This document shows, in pieces, positions 33,130 through 41,588 of a stretch of 64,000 nucleotides of DNA (positions are counted from its first letter, which is position 1; each line of letters opens with the position of its first letter). The translations under genes and the position numbers were made by a program. The notes under the pieces are model-generated. The model was not told the origin of the DNA, did no database searches, and saw only the letters and a program-made list of their open reading frames with translations. The stretch comes from Mycobacterium sp. GA-0227b. Its GTDB lineage: Bacteria > Actinomycetota > Actinomycetes > Mycobacteriales > Mycobacteriaceae. The DNA is taken from assembly GCF_001499855.1 (NCBI RefSeq), contig NZ_LQIK01000029.1, forward strand, positions 248,001 to 312,000, in the 5' to 3' direction.

Positions 33130-34561
33130 GGTCGACGGAATCGGCGAAGTACCGGCGCACCTCGCTGAGGTCGGGCTTGCCCGACGGTGTACGGGGCATC
33201 TGCTCGACGATTGCTATATCGGTGGGAATCTCGTAGCGCGCCAGCCGTGTTCGCAGGAACTCCTCGAGCATCGTGGCGTCGACCGGCTCTCGCAGTTCCA
33301 CCATCGCCACCGGTGTTTCACCGAGACGATCATCGGGCCTGCCCACCACGGCGGCGCTGTGCACCGCGGGATGGCTCTCCAACGCGGTGCGCACGTCGTC
33401 GGGCATGATCTTGAAGCCGCCCCGGATGATCGCCTGGTCGGCACGCCCCAGAATCCACAGGAAGCCGTCGGCATCGATGCGCGCCATGTCCGTGGTGCGC
33501 ATCCAGTTCGCGTCCGGCCCCAACTGCCCGGGTTTGACCTCCAGCAGGCCCGGCTCATCCGGACCGAGCGGATCACCGCGTTCGTCGACGACCCGCAGTT
33601 GCGCGCCCAGGCTGGCCCGGCCGACGCTGCCCCGCTTGGCCTGCCAGTACCGCTGGTAGTCCGGCAACGTCCAGCCGGCGACGCCGCCACCGAATTCGGT
33701 TGCGGCGTACGATGTCAGGACCGGTATGCCGAACTTTTCGGTGAACGCGTCGGCGTCCTCGGCGGACAGCGGCGCGGTTCCCGATGTGACCGCGCGGATG
33801 CTGGCGAGGTCGTCGCGGGTCAGCTCCGAGTGCAGTACGGTGCGCAGCGCCGCAGGCACCAGGGACACCGTCCGCGGCCGGTGCCGGCGCACCGCATCGG
33901 CCCAGCGGTCCAGTTCGAAGCGGTCGAGTAGCGCGAACGGCCGGCCTTCACAGACACACTGGAGGACGCGGAACACGCCGCCGATGTGCACCAGCGGCGC
34001 ATTGACGATCGCCACGCCGCGTCGCAGTTCGGTCGGCGTCGGTGAATCGGCGAACACGCTGTGCGCCAACATGTCATAGGTGAGGTCGACCCGCTTCGGA
34101 GGCCCGGTGGTGCCGCTGGTGAGCATTTGGACTGCGACGTCGGATTGGCCCGGCGGAAGGGCGACGGCATCCGACGTCTCGATAGGTTCGGCGACCGAGG
34201 AGATCGCCACGGTGCCGGTGCCGGCGGGCACAAACCGGGTCAGGTCGTCGCGCTCGCCGATCACCAGTGGAAGCTTCAACTCCGCGATGTCGGCCGTGAT
34301 GCGGTCGTCACCGCGCGACGGGTTGACGACGACGACGGTTCCGCCGGCCAGTAACACGCCAAGGAAGCTCGCGACATGGGCCGGGCTGTTGCGCAACAGC
34401 ATCCCGATCCGACCGCCGCGCACGCCGACCGCTTCGATCTGACCGGCGAGGCTGCCCACCTGGCCCCAGGTGATCCACTCGCCGTCGTATTCGATCGCCG
34501 ATGCCTGCGGGCGGATGCCGATGACGTCGCGGATACGCTCGCTGAGCCGGTGTTCGCTCAT
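33122..34561 (-). CDS. AMP-dependent acyl-CoA synthetase/ligase (short form)
   Basis: The 479-residue protein starts at ATG 34561, overlapping the crotonase stop by one base (TGATG); the frame reaching 35431 is a shadow of that crotonase. It is shorter than usual for this family. The phosphate loop 'LTSGTTGPPKRVDLTYD', the adenylation motif 'MRTTDMARIDADGFLWILGR' and the catalytic Lys ('PRTPSGKPDLSEV') are all present, so it is probably active. It belongs to the crotonase/ligase operon. Function is CoA activation of an unknown acid. Confidence 0.88.
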   Translation of the reverse strand: MSEHRLSERIRDVIGIRPQASAIEYDGEWITWGQVGSLAGQIEAVGVRGGRIGMLLRNSPAHVASFLGVLLAGGTVVVVNPSRGDDRITADIAELKLPLVIGERDDLTRFVPAGTGTVAISSVAEPIETSDAVALPPGQSDVAVQMLTSGTTGPPKRVDLTYDMLAHSVFADSPTPTELRRGVAIVNAPLVHIGGVFRVLQCVCEGRPFALLDRFELDRWADAVRRHRPRTVSLVPAALRTVLHSELTRDDLASIRAVTSGTAPLSAEDADAFTEKFGIPVLTSYAATEFGGGVAGWTLPDYQRYWQAKRGSVGRASLGAQLRVVDERGDPLGPDEPGLLEVKPGQLGPDANWMRTTDMARIDADGFLWILGRADQAIIRGGFKIMPDDVRTALESHPAVHSAAVVGRPDDRLGETPVAMVELREPVDATMLEEFLRTRLARYEIPTDIAIVEQMPRTPSGKPDLSEVRRYFADSVDHA

Positions 34562-35358
34562 CAGCGGATTCTCGGAGAGGGTCGAGGTGGCGCTGGTTGG
34601 GCGGCCAGTTCGGCTTGCCCCAACGGGTTTCCCAGCCTGGTGTAGATCAAGTTCTGCTCCATCGCGGCGCGGTAGGGCTTGTCCAGCGACTCCCAGATCG
34701 CCTTGACCGTGCCCTGCGTCGCAGAAGGCGGTTTGGCGGCAATGGTCGCGGCGATCTCGTGCGCGCGCGCCCACAGCCGGTCGCCGGGCACCACTTCGGT
34801 CACCAACCCGATCTGCTGCGCGGTGTGCGCGCTCACGCGCTCCTCGTTGCCCATCAGCGCGATCCGCAGTGTCTCGGCCAGACCGACCCGACGCATCAGC
34901 CCGATCGGCTCCAGCGCGCAGACCAGGCCGGCGCTGACGTGGGAGTCGAAGAACGTGGCGTCCTCGGAGCAGATCACCACGTCTGCCTCGTTGACGAAGT
35001 AGAACGCACCGGCCGTGCACATGCCCTGCACCGCGCACACCACCGGCTTCCACATCTTCTGCCATTTCGGGCTGAGGTGCTCGCCGGGATCCTCGTGGTT
35101 CCAGACGTTGTCGGGCTGGCCGTACGGCGTCTTGATGTCCAGCCCGACGCTGAACGCCCGCTCGCCAGCGGCGCGAAGCACCACCGCGTTGACGGATTCG
35201 TCGGCCTTGACCAGGCCCCATGCACGCGACATCTCCTCGCACATCGTGCGATTGAACGCGTTGAGTGAGTCGGGGCGGTTCAGCGTGATGGTCGCGACCC
35301 GGTCGGTGGCGTCGACGTGGAGCAGGAGCGTTTCGAACGTCGTCATCGGCTTCGTCAT
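34561..35358 (-). CDS. enoyl-CoA hydratase/isomerase family protein
   Basis: The 265-residue crotonase-fold protein starts at ATG 35358, overlapping the preceding crotonase stop (ATGA); ATG 35346 is a second option. 'ITLNRPDSLNAFNR' and 'FSVGLDIKTPYG' are typical. In place of the catalytic glutamates it has 'CTAGAF' and 'FDSHVS', so hydratase activity is doubtful. The C-terminus ends in a Pro/Ala/Arg tail. It is the third gene of the six-gene operon and lies just before the three ligases. It may rearrange or cleave a CoA ester. Confidence 0.86.
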   Translation of the reverse strand: MTKPMTTFETLLLHVDATDRVATITLNRPDSLNAFNRTMCEEMSRAWGLVKADESVNAVVLRAAGERAFSVGLDIKTPYGQPDNVWNHEDPGEHLSPKWQKMWKPVVCAVQGMCTAGAFYFVNEADVVICSEDATFFDSHVSAGLVCALEPIGLMRRVGLAETLRIALMGNEERVSAHTAQQIGLVTEVVPGDRLWARAHEIAATIAAKPPSATQGTVKAIWESLDKPYRAAMEQNLIYTRLGNPLGQAELAAQPAPPRPSPRIR

Positions 35359-36164
35359 CGGCACTGCCAGTTCGGGAGACGCTTCTCCATGAAGGCCTTC
35401 GGTCCCTCGAGAGCGTCCTCGGTGCGCACAACGCGCTCGCGAAACGTCTCGGCGAGGATTTCGGCCTCGTGCAGCGGCAGATCCAGTGTCTTGTGGATCG
35501 TCAGGCGGGTGCCACGAACGGCCAGCGGGGCATTCGAGTTCACGATGTCGGCGATCTCGTGTGCGCGTTCGAGCAGCCGCTCGTGCTCTACCACTTCGCT
35601 GATCATGCCAAGCTCGTAGGCCCGCTGCGCGCTCATCCGTTCGTGTTTGCCCATCAGCGCCATTCTCAGCGCGATGTTGCGGGGCAACACCCGGGCCAGC
35701 CGGACCATCTCGCGGGCGGCCACCAGCCCAATGCTCACGTGCGGGTCGAAGAACGTCGCCCGGTCCGAAGCGATCGCGATGTCTCCGGTGGTGATCCAGT
35801 CCAGCCCTGCGCCGCAGCACAATCCGTTGACCGCGGTGATGACCGGCTTGGCCATCCGCCGGAACGGCGGCGTGCCCTCCTGCGGCGCCTCCCATTGGTC
35901 GTAAGTGGACAGATAGGGGCGTTCGTAGATCACCCGGCCGTCCTCGGGGATCTCGCCGACGTCGGCGCCCGTGCAGAACGCCCTGCCGGTGCCCGTAACG
36001 ATGACGATCCAGACGTCGTCGTCGTTCTCGGCGTCTTCGTAGGCGGTGCGTAGTTCGGTGATCATGTGGGGGCTCAGCGCGTTCAGCGCGTTGGGCCGGT
36101 TCAACGTGATCGTGGCCTTGTGCCCGTCGACCTCGTAGGTGATGTCAGCGAAATTGGTGGACAA
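35355..36164 (-). CDS. enoyl-CoA hydratase/isomerase family protein
   Basis: The 269-residue crotonase paralogue starts at TTG 36164, six bases after AGGAA. It resembles the 2791-3615 protein closely: 'QWEAPQEGTPPF', 'CCGAGLD', 'DPHVSIG' and 'NSNAPLAVRGTRL' have counterparts there. As in that protein, Asp and His stand where hydratases have glutamates. The pair therefore probably share a non-standard reaction, and their presence in two operons hints at related substrates. It is second in the crotonase/ligase operon. Confidence 0.87.
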   Translation of the reverse strand: MSTNFADITYEVDGHKATITLNRPNALNALSPHMITELRTAYEDAENDDDVWIVIVTGTGRAFCTGADVGEIPEDGRVIYERPYLSTYDQWEAPQEGTPPFRRMAKPVITAVNGLCCGAGLDWITTGDIAIASDRATFFDPHVSIGLVAAREMVRLARVLPRNIALRMALMGKHERMSAQRAYELGMISEVVEHERLLERAHEIADIVNSNAPLAVRGTRLTIHKTLDLPLHEAEILAETFRERVVRTEDALEGPKAFMEKRLPNWQCR

Positions 36165-36179
36165 TTGCGGTTCCTATCG

Positions 36180-37007
36180 TCAGCGCCCTTGGAATTCCGG
36201 CGGGCGCTTGTCACGGAACGCCGCCAGGCCTTCTTTGAAATCCGCGGTGCGGCAGGACAGCTCCAATCCGTACAGCTCCTGGTTCATGGCCTGCGGCAAT
36301 GTGGCGTGCTGGCCGTACTGGATTGCCTGCTTGGCCAGCCCGATGGCCACGGTCGGGCCGGACGCCAGCCGGTCGAGGAGTTCGTCGCTCGCGGCATCGA
36401 CTTCCGTCTCTGCGACCGCGCGGTGGATCAGCCCCCACTCGAATGCCTCGGTGCCGCTGACCTTCTCGCCGAGCAGCAGCATTCGTCGTGCCCGCGCCAA
36501 TCCGACGAGCCGCGGCAGCAGCCAGGTCGAACCCGAGTCGGGGCTGAAGCCGCGGCCGATGAACGGCTCCCAGAACACCGCATCCTCCGCTGCGACGGCG
36601 AAGTCGGCTGCCAGAGCGAGGTTGCAGCCGAGGCCGGCTGCCCAGCCGCGCACCGTGCACACCACCGGCAACTGGATGGTGTGCACCAGCTCGACCACCC
36701 GGTTCGCGGCATGGGGGATGCGCCGGGTGAGATCGCCGCTGCGGGGGCGTCGTCCATCAGCATTCGTGGCCACCCAGTCCGCGCCGGCGCAGAAGTCCGA
36801 TCCGCCGCCGCGGATGTGCACCGCGCGCAGGGAGTCGTCGCTGGCCGCCGAGGTCAAGATCGTCACGAGATCGTCGATCATCGTGTGGCTCAATGAGTTA
36901 CGCCGCGCCGGCCGATCGACTGTGATGCGCAGGATCGCTTCGTCGCGCGATGTCGCCACCGCCCCGTCGTCGGCCGTACCGGTCACCGTGGAATCCGTCC
37001 ATCTCAA
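36180..37007 (-). CDS. enoyl-CoA hydratase/isomerase family protein (isomerase-like)
   Basis: The 275-residue crotonase-fold protein is given from TTG 37007, which is uncertain because that start lies only four bases from a presumed operator. A start some residues downstream is possible. 'ITVDRPARRNSLSH' and 'FCAGADWVAT' are typical. 'GLGCN' replaces the first hydratase Glu, while 'GFSPDSGSTWLLPR' matches the PDxGxT pattern of 3,2-enoyl-CoA isomerases such as PaaG. It is the first gene of the leftward six-gene operon, whose promoter carries the shared 19-bp operator. Confidence 0.85.
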   Translation of the reverse strand: MRWTDSTVTGTADDGAVATSRDEAILRITVDRPARRNSLSHTMIDDLVTILTSAASDDSLRAVHIRGGGSDFCAGADWVATNADGRRPRSGDLTRRIPHAANRVVELVHTIQLPVVCTVRGWAAGLGCNLALAADFAVAAEDAVFWEPFIGRGFSPDSGSTWLLPRLVGLARARRMLLLGEKVSGTEAFEWGLIHRAVAETEVDAASDELLDRLASGPTVAIGLAKQAIQYGQHATLPQAMNQELYGLELSCRTADFKEGLAAFRDKRPPEFQGR

Positions 37008-37011
37008 GCTA

Positions 37012-37030
37012 TACGGTTAGACGTACAGTA
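37012..37030. promoter_or_regulatory. shared 19-bp operator, copy A (TACGGTTAGACGTACAGTA)
   Basis: This site matches the sites at 41536 and 43435 at 12 of 19 positions common to all three, with the frame TACnGnnAGnnnTAyAGTA. Its ideal form is the inverted repeat TACTGTA-N5-TACAGTA. It lies in the divergent promoter between the crotonase/ligase operon and the thioesterase-GntR operon. Confidence 0.65.
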
Positions 37031-37032
37031 AT

Positions 37033-37052
37033 GCTATCTTGTACAAGTTAGC
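37033..37052. promoter_or_regulatory. GntR-type palindromic operator
   Basis: GCTATCTTGT and ACAAGTTAGC form a 20-bp inverted repeat with a single mismatched pair and a perfect CTTGTACAAG centre. It lies two bases from operator copy A and 30 bases before the thioesterase gene. The GntR protein of that operon (37729-38523) is the likely binder. Confidence 0.65.
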
Positions 37053-37081
37053 AAGGACAGCTCCCGCGATGGAAGGTAGTC

Positions 37082-37732
37082 ATGGCGCACACGACGCCCA
37101 GCTTCGGTGAGCAGCCCCTGCCGCAGACCGTCGCCGCGGCGGGCGCGATCCGTCGGCTCAGCGGGCTGCTGCTGTCGCTGGAGCACGACCACCCGACCGT
37201 CGATGCCATGCTCGGGCAGATCGACGAGTGGGAACGCGAACTGGCCGCTGCGGCACCGGCGGATCTCACACCACGGATCGGCCCCGCGGCCACCGACTCC
37301 CAGCGCATCTACCTCGATCACGCATTTGACGTCGGCGCGTACAACCCGGCCTTTCCCGAGTACACCTTTGACGAAATCGGCGAGGTTGCGGCCACGGGGC
37401 GAGTCACCTTCCCTGTGCTGTTCGAAGGTCCGCCCGGGTTGGTCAACGGCGGGTTCCTGGCGGTGTTCTTCGACTGCGTGACACAGCATCACAGTTGCGC
37501 GACGGGGCGAACCGGTAAGACCCGCTCGCTGACCGTCACATTCCGCAAGCCGACGCCGATCCTCACCGAACTCGGCTTCGACGTGACCCGCGTGGAGACC
37601 GACGGGCGGGTGACCTCGACCGCCCGATTGCTCCGCGAAGACGACGTGTTGTGCATCGGGGAGTTCCACACCGCGGCGTCCCCACCTGACCGGCTTTCGG
37701 TGTTCGAGTTCGGGAAACGCCGCGACAGATGA
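37082..37732 (+). CDS. hot-dog-fold thioesterase-like protein
   Basis: The 216-residue protein has a C-terminal half typical of PaaI-like hot-dog thioesterases: 'FEGPPGLVNGGFLAVFFDCV', with the small-residue loop before the central helix, and 'TRSLTVTFRKPTPI'. The N-terminal 80 residues are helical and of unknown role. It probably hydrolyses a CoA ester to free CoA. GGAAGG sits five bases before the ATG. Its stop overlaps the GntR gene (ATGA). The promoter carries both a GntR-type palindrome and the shared 19-bp operator. Confidence 0.78.
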   Translation: MAHTTPSFGEQPLPQTVAAAGAIRRLSGLLLSLEHDHPTVDAMLGQIDEWERELAAAAPADLTPRIGPAATDSQRIYLDHAFDVGAYNPAFPEYTFDEIGEVAATGRVTFPVLFEGPPGLVNGGFLAVFFDCVTQHHSCATGRTGKTRSLTVTFRKPTPILTELGFDVTRVETDGRVTSTARLLREDDVLCIGEFHTAASPPDRLSVFEFGKRRDR

Positions 37733-38523
37733 TCAGGTCCCAGCGGATCCGTCAACCGAGGGTGGCCGAGATCGTCGCCGCGAGGCTGCGTGACGACATC
37801 CTTTCAGGGCGGCTCAAAGAGGGCGACGTGTTGCCATCTCAGGACGGCCTGCTCGCCGAATTCGGCGTCAGCCCACCGGCGTTGCGCGAGGCCATCCATC
37901 TTCTCGAGGTGGATGGGCTGATCTCGGTGCGCCGAGGCAACATGGGCGGCGCGGTGGTGCATCTGCCGTCGGCCGACCGAACCGCGCACATGATCAGCAT
38001 GGTGCTGCAGGCCCGGTCGGCGACACCGGCCGACGTCAGCGGTGCGCTACTGCATCTCGAGCCGGTCTGTGCGGGCATGTGCGCCGCCCGGAAAGACCGC
38101 ATGACCGAGGTGATGCCTTACCTGGAACAAGAAATCGGCAGGCAGACAACCGCGTTCGACGATCCTGTGCAGTTCGTCCCGAACGCTCGGCGCTTTCATG
38201 AGGCGATCGTTGCTCGATGCGGCAACGAGCCGATGATCCTGCTGATCGGCTCGCTGGAGTTGATCTGGTCGGCACACGAATCGTCGGTGTGGGGCGACGA
38301 AACGGGCACCGCCGGCACGGACAGCCCGGCGGGGGAGATGAACCAGAAGACCATGCGGGCGGCGCTGCGCGACCACCACCGGTTGCTCGGCGCGATCCGC
38401 GACGGCGACGAAGCCCGTGCGGTGCGGTTGGCCACCGACCATCTGGCCGCTGCGCGACGCAACACGCTCGCCGTCGGCGCAGACAAAACCATTGAGGCCA
38501 AGCTCATTTCCAGCGTTCAGTGA
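37729..38523 (+). CDS. GntR/FadR-family regulator with FCD domain
   Basis: The 264-residue regulator has an N-terminal winged helix ('QDGLLAEFGVSPPALREAIHLLEVDGLISVRRG', about residues 25-75) and an FCD effector domain with 'NARRFHEAIVARCGNEP' and 'DHHRLLGAIRDGD' histidines. The start overlaps the thioesterase stop. It sits between thioesterase and crotonase genes, so it is probably a local acyl-CoA or acid-responsive repressor. It likely acts at the CTTGTACAAG palindrome of its own operon at 37033-37052. Confidence 0.89.
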   Translation: MIRSQRIRQPRVAEIVAARLRDDILSGRLKEGDVLPSQDGLLAEFGVSPPALREAIHLLEVDGLISVRRGNMGGAVVHLPSADRTAHMISMVLQARSATPADVSGALLHLEPVCAGMCAARKDRMTEVMPYLEQEIGRQTTAFDDPVQFVPNARRFHEAIVARCGNEPMILLIGSLELIWSAHESSVWGDETGTAGTDSPAGEMNQKTMRAALRDHHRLLGAIRDGDEARAVRLATDHLAAARRNTLAVGADKTIEAKLISSVQ

Positions 38524-38532
38524 GGACACCCG

Positions 38533-39408
38533 ATGACCACTACCGCCGATGACCGCGTGCTGTTCGACGTCGACCGCGAAAAGCGGATCGCGACGATCAC
38601 GTTCAACAACCCGGCACAGCGCAACTCCTATGACGCGGCGATGCGGGACGCCGTCGGCCGGCACCTCGACCAGGTCGCCGACGACGACGACATCACGGTG
38701 GTGTTGTTGCGTGGCGCCGACAGTGTGTTCAGTACCGGGGCCGACATGAACAACGCCTACGCCTGGTATGGCGACAAGGACTCGGCGCAAGCCAAGCGGC
38801 GCCCGAGCCAACGCCGTCGGCTGACGGTCGACCGCAAGTCCTTCGGCTTCTACCACAACTTCATGGGCTTCCCGAAGGTCACGGTCGGAGAGATCAGCGG
38901 GTACGCGCTGGGCGGCGGCTTCGAGATGGCGTTGATGACCGACATCTCCGTGATCGCCCGCACGACCAAGATCGGGATGCCCGCAACCCGCTTCCTCGGC
39001 CCCGCGCTGGGCAGCCTGCACATGTTCTTCCACCGGTTGGGTCCGGTGCTCGCGCGACGACTCCTGCTCACCGGCGACATCATCGAGGCCGGGGCGGTCG
39101 AGCATCTCGGCGTCTTCACCGAAACCTGCGATCCCGACAAGGTCTCGGCACGGGCGCGGTACTGGGCCGAGAAGGCGGCCAAGATGCCGGCCGACGGCGT
39201 CGTGATCGCCAAGGAGGCGTTCCGCCTCGTCGAGCAGAGCCAGGCCTACCAGGGTGAGGAAGTGGCGAGCTATCTGTTTCATGCCTACGGGACGAACCTG
39301 CAGTTCGCCGACGGTGAGTTCAACTTCGTCAAGACGCGGGCGCAGCACGGCACCAAGGAAGCGTTCCGGCTGCGTGACGAGCATTTCCACGTGCCGGAGC
39401 CCGAATAG
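38533..39408 (+). CDS. enoyl-CoA hydratase/isomerase family protein
   Basis: The 291-residue crotonase-fold protein starts ten bases after the GntR gene. 'ITFNNPAQRNSYDA' and 'FSTGADMNNAYAW' mark the N-terminal half. 'YALGGGFEMALMTD' retains the first catalytic Glu, unlike most local paralogues. The second Glu position reads 'GMPATRF', so only one of the two is present. Hydratase activity cannot be excluded, but isomerase or another CoA chemistry is possible. It closes the thioesterase-GntR-crotonase operon. Confidence 0.87.
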   Translation: MTTTADDRVLFDVDREKRIATITFNNPAQRNSYDAAMRDAVGRHLDQVADDDDITVVLLRGADSVFSTGADMNNAYAWYGDKDSAQAKRRPSQRRRLTVDRKSFGFYHNFMGFPKVTVGEISGYALGGGFEMALMTDISVIARTTKIGMPATRFLGPALGSLHMFFHRLGPVLARRLLLTGDIIEAGAVEHLGVFTETCDPDKVSARARYWAEKAAKMPADGVVIAKEAFRLVEQSQAYQGEEVASYLFHAYGTNLQFADGEFNFVKTRAQHGTKEAFRLRDEHFHVPEPE

Positions 39409-39473
39409 CGGGGTTCGCTACACTATCTGCTAGTTTTGTAACGTCGCTTACGTCGAACCCCGAGGTGGAGAAC

Positions 39474-40649
39474 ATGCGCACACCCGTCATCGTCGGTGCC
39501 GCCAGGACGGCGATCGGCCGGTCCTTCAAGGGCACGCTGGTCAACACTCCACCCGAAACGCTGATCACCACCGTGCTGCCCGAGGTGATCAGGCGGTCGG
39601 GGATCGACCCGAAGGCCATCGACGACCTCATTTTCGCCGAATCACATTACGGCGGTGGCGATCTCGCCCGCTATGCGGCCGACGCCATCGGCCTGCAGGA
39701 CGTACCCGGGCAGTCGGTGAACCGGCACTGCGCGGGAAGCCTCACCGCGATCGGCAATGCATCGGCGCAGATCGGCTCCGGTATGGAGCGTGCGCTGATC
39801 GCCGGTGGTGTGCAGTCGCTGTCCATGACGCCGCTGGTCAACTGGCGCATCCCCGGGCCCGAGTTGAAGTTCGAAGAGAAGTGGATGCCGCCGACGCACG
39901 TCGAGACGCCCGACGCCCCGTGCAAGGACATGTCGATCACCGTCGGCTGGAACACCGCCCAGGCGGTCGGCATCACCCGCGAAGAGATGGACGCATGGGC
40001 GGCGCGGTCGCATCAACGCGCCATCGCCGCGATCGACGCCGGCAAGTTCGTCGACGAAATCGTGCCGCTGAAGGTACAGCAGTTCGACGGTTCGGTGATC
40101 GAGTTCAGCGTCGACGAGCATCCGCGCCGCGACACCACCGTCGAGAAGCTGGCCGGCCTCAAGCCACTGCATCCGGAGATCGAGGGCTTCTCGATCACCG
40201 CGGGCAACAGCAGCGGCACCAACGATGCCGCGGCCGCGGTGGCGCTGGTGGACAGTGAGTACGCCGACGCCGAGAACTTGACCAAGATGGCGACCGTGCG
40301 GGCCTGGGCCGCGGCGGGCGTGCCACCGCGCGATTGCGGGCTCGGTGCGGTGAAGGCCATCGGCAAGGTGCTCGATCGTGCCGGGCTCAAGCCATCCGAT
40401 GTCGCGCTGTGGGAGATCAACGAAGCGTTCGCATCGGTGCCGATCGCGGCCTGCCGTGAGTTCGGCATCGACGAGGAGTTGGTGAACTTCTCCGGAAGTG
40501 GTTGCAGCCTCGGCCATCCCATCGCCGCATCCGGCGCGCGGATGGTCACCACGCTGGTCTACGAGTTGCAGCGGCGCGGCGGTGGCATCGGCGTCGCCGG
40601 GATGTGTGCGGGCGGCGGCCAGGGCGGCGCGGTCGTCATCGAGGTCTAG
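39474..40649 (+). CDS. acetyl-CoA acetyltransferase/thiolase
   Basis: The 391-residue thiolase has the nucleophilic Cys in 'NRHCAGSLTAIGN', 'INEAFASVPIAACRE', the His in 'CSLGHPIAASGARM' and the second Cys in 'GMCAGGGQGGAVVIEV'. ATG 39474 is preferred; an in-frame GTG at 39465 would add three residues. It has its own upstream gap of 65 bases, with a short ACTA/TAGT inverted repeat, so it may have its own promoter. A long hairpin follows. It should perform the final thiolytic cleavage of a beta-oxidation round. Confidence 0.92.
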   Translation: MRTPVIVGAARTAIGRSFKGTLVNTPPETLITTVLPEVIRRSGIDPKAIDDLIFAESHYGGGDLARYAADAIGLQDVPGQSVNRHCAGSLTAIGNASAQIGSGMERALIAGGVQSLSMTPLVNWRIPGPELKFEEKWMPPTHVETPDAPCKDMSITVGWNTAQAVGITREEMDAWAARSHQRAIAAIDAGKFVDEIVPLKVQQFDGSVIEFSVDEHPRRDTTVEKLAGLKPLHPEIEGFSITAGNSSGTNDAAAAVALVDSEYADAENLTKMATVRAWAAAGVPPRDCGLGAVKAIGKVLDRAGLKPSDVALWEINEAFASVPIAACREFGIDEELVNFSGSGCSLGHPIAASGARMVTTLVYELQRRGGGIGVAGMCAGGGQGGAVVIEV

Positions 40650-40651
40650 GA

Positions 40652-40700
40652 GATTTCGGTGTAGTTGGTTGCGGTGAGCGCGATGAACTACACCGAAATC
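40652..40700. terminator. bidirectional hairpin terminator
   Basis: Perfect 15-bp arms (GATTTCGGTGTAGTT and its complement at 40686-40700) enclose a 19-base loop. They fill the whole 52-base gap between the convergent thiolase and TetR genes. Transcription from both sides probably ends here. Confidence 0.7.
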
Positions 40701-40701
40701 G

Positions 40702-41433
40702 CTATTTACGAGACTTCTTCGCGGGCTTGGTCTTCGTCTCATCGATCAACCGGCCCGCGTGATCGAGAATGCACTCGAGGCCGAACTCGAAGTTCTTGTC
40801 GTCGGCCGCACCGATGTGGTGACCCTTCTCGGTGACCAAGGCCAGCAGCGGGGTGGTCTCGGCGTCGATGGTCATCGTCTCCTCGATGTCGCTCGGACCC
40901 TCGGCGGCCGCGCGGTTCTTCTCGCGAAGGCGGTGCAGCACCACCGATCCGCGAACGTGCACCGACACCGCGGAGTAGGTGTCGAATGCGTCCTCGGCCG
41001 AAAGGCCCGCCTCCACCAGGCCGGCGATCGCCTTCTCGACCTCCTGCACGCCGACCTTCGCCGTCCGCGGGCTCAGCGCGGACCGGATGAGGATCAGGTC
41101 GCACAGAATCGGGTTGCCCATGAATGTCTTTCGCATCGTGCGTGCGTGGTTGCGCAACGTCTCGCGCCAGTCCTTGGCCTCCACATACGGCGTCGCGAAG
41201 ACGTACTGGCGCAGCGCGCGGTCGGTCATCGCGTTGAGCAGGTCGTCCTTCTTGCGGAAGTACCAGTAGATGCTCGTCACGCCGACACCGAGGTGCTTGC
41301 CCAGCAGTGGCATGGACAAGTTGTCGATGCCCACCTGTTCGGCGAGTTCGAAGGCGCCGTTGATGATGTCGTCGGGATTGATGGATCCGCGCTCACGTCG
41401 CTGACGCTTCTCGGCGGTCGGTTGCCTTGCCAC
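40702..41433 (-). CDS. TetR-family transcriptional regulator (probable regulon repressor)
   Basis: The 243-residue regulator is best started at GTG 41433, seven bases after GGAGGT; ATG 41448 is the longer option. The TetR helix-turn-helix covers about residues 28-60 ('MPLLGKHLGVGVTSIYWYFRKKDDLLNAM'), preceded by a strongly basic N-terminus ('KRQRRERG'). The C-terminal tail is Lys-rich. It is divergent from the SDR gene, and the gap holds one copy of the shared 19-bp operator (41536-41554). Since further copies lie at two other operons, this protein is the best candidate for their common repressor. That is inference from position. Confidence 0.88.
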   Translation of the reverse strand: MARQPTAEKRQRRERGSINPDDIINGAFELAEQVGIDNLSMPLLGKHLGVGVTSIYWYFRKKDDLLNAMTDRALRQYVFATPYVEAKDWRETLRNHARTMRKTFMGNPILCDLILIRSALSPRTAKVGVQEVEKAIAGLVEAGLSAEDAFDTYSAVSVHVRGSVVLHRLREKNRAAAEGPSDIEETMTIDAETTPLLALVTEKGHHIGAADDKNFEFGLECILDHAGRLIDETKTKPAKKSRK

Positions 41434-41535
41434 GTAGGGCACCTCCATCGAATCAGCTGTACGTTGCGCCCCCGCGAACGGGGTTGGTGGACCTGAATGT
41501 ACCGTCAGCCGCTTCCGACGGTGATTTCACCGTTC

Positions 41536-41554
41536 TACTGTAAGTCCTATAGTA
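41536..41554. promoter_or_regulatory. shared 19-bp operator, copy B (TACTGTAAGTCCTATAGTA)
   Basis: This is the most symmetrical copy of the TACnG...AGTA operator, with left arm TACTGTA and right arm TATAGTA. It lies in the divergent promoter between the TetR gene and the SDR-lyase operon, 34 bases before the SDR start, so autoregulation of the TetR is likely. Confidence 0.65.
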
Positions 41555-41588
41555 AGGTTCACTACCGAATCGGGTAGCGAAAGGCCGT

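Noticed and set aside
33122..35431. A 769-residue frame that would look like a fused protein before an acyl-CoA ligase
   Set aside because: The first 290 residues are low-complexity antisense-like sequence over a clear crotonase gene in another frame. The true ligase starts at 34561.
39421..39464. Short ACTA...TAGT repeat before the thiolase gene as another copy of the 19-bp operator
   Set aside because: The spacing and flanking bases do not match TACnG...AGTA. The arms are only four bases.
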